From the NCBI RefSeq assembly GCF_910592395.1, contig NC_088314.1, forward strand, positions 4,648,001 to 4,712,000: DNA of 64,000 nucleotides, written 5' to 3'. Source of the stretch: Lineus longissimus (Eukaryota > Nemertea > Pilidiophora > Heteronemertea > Lineidae). Below the pieces are notes generated by a model. That model saw nothing but the letters and a program-made list of their open reading frames with translations, did not search any database and was not told where the DNA came from. This document shows, piece by piece, positions 63,346 through 64,000 of this stretch. Both the position numbers and the translations under genes were made by a program. Every line of letters starts with the position of its first letter. Position 1 is the stretch's first letter.

Positions 63346-64000
63346 GTGTTTTTGGGACGTCTCTTGAGCAGGAATGGGGCTACTAACACATTGTGCTCTT
63401 AAAGACAGCCACAACCCTGACGGTGAAGTCCCTGGATGTGACCCAAGATATAGTGCCACAATCAAGTCAGATCCACATAGCATCTTGTCCCAGATGTGCC
63501 ATAAGCTATGGAGACAGAATCAAGTCAAGTCAGATCTACACACACAAGGGAGAATGATTTTTGATGAATTATCACCAATGTAATGAGGGGACATATAAAA
63601 TTTACACTTTTTGTAGAATCGCTTGCCAATCTAATGCTGCCAGCTGGTTAGTGCCCTAGGATCAACTGGGGATGATGTTTCACTGTAATATACTGTTCAT
63701 ACTGGAGAAAAAACATTCTCATGTGCCAGTTTGTCCTCTCTTCTCAACTGTTGATGCTGCTTACTGTTATGTATTCATATTGAAGAAATACCATTCTAAT
63801 GCCACAGGCAGTCTCTGTCCAGACAAAAGTCATATATGTGGTGTTGCTGTGCGACTGACATGTTCATACGGAAGAACTGCAGGGCAATTACTATTCAAAA
63901 CATGTATTTGTATGATTTATTACTTGCAAAATTTACACTTCATGCAATATCATTGAACCGACTAGAATGCATATGCGAACGAGAGAGATCAAAATACATT
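63346..64000. other. End of window, nothing recognised
   Basis: No gene or element could be supported. A weakly repetitive phrase (tactggagaaaaaacattct / tattgaagaaataccattct, at about 63699 and 63778, roughly 80 bp apart) is faintly zinc-finger-array-like in spacing, but cysteine and histidine positions do not fit. Confidence 0.5.

Noticed and set aside
63672-63956. Possible zinc-finger array near the window end
   Set aside because: Repeated spacing suggested it, but the Cys and His residues do not fall at C2H2 positions.

Overview
The window is animal nuclear DNA: AT-rich, with GT-AG introns from about 0.1 to 10 kb, simple repeats and degraded transposable elements. About 38 kb (5.4-43.7 kb, + strand) is one gene, a plasma membrane Ca2+-transporting ATPase (PMCA, the vertebrate ATP2B family). 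Intron density, tRNA-derived SINEs, frequent 'acatgta'-type words and a single PMCA sequence about as close to human as to other animals suggest a non-vertebrate bilaterian, probably marine. The sequence alone does not tell me the phylum.

Layout. 1-5385: 5' flank or first intron, with no gene I can support; promoter and 5'-UTR exon(s) were not found. 5386-27866: nineteen constitutive coding exons that join in frame at consensus splice sites (3357 nt, 1119 codons). They carry all P-type ATPase landmarks: TGES in the actuator domain, PEGLP in TM4, the DKTGT phosphorylation site, nucleotide-binding motifs, the GDGTNDGP hinge, ten predicted membrane segments and the first half of the calmodulin-binding helix. 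A 10.2 kb intron (11579-21741) lies where vertebrate PMCAs splice at site A.

27867-43704: the 3' end is unusual. Exon 19 stops in the middle of the calmodulin-binding helix. Three separate downstream exons (34956-35297, 37759-37914, 43534-43704) can each complete it in phase 0, each with its own stop codon. Predicted proteins are 1232, 1170 and 1175 residues. All three tails restore the second hydrophobic calmodulin anchor (Phe1126), then diverge, and all end in E-T-x-hydrophobic/Cys, a PDZ-ligand-like end. The second and third exons are clearly duplicates. A fourth, weaker candidate (30876-31011) is frame-shifting and recalls mammalian site-C alternative exons. The choice of last exon is therefore inferred to set calmodulin affinity, PDZ partner and 3'-UTR together.

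43.7-52.8 kb: mostly non-coding, with small palindromic hairpins and short tandem repeats. 52.8-56.3 kb: a MITE-like element and a 1.29 kb unit present twice (offset 1584 bp, nearly identical), flanked by older fragments of the same unit. 56.3-60.5 kb: many short coding-like stretches on the minus strand, some with good splice sites but broken by stops and frame changes. I read this as a decayed or very fragmented gene or element and cannot name it. 60.5-64 kb: no gene recognised; a GC-richer patch near 61.4-61.7 kb and a degenerate ~140 bp tandem repeat at 62.88-63.34 kb.
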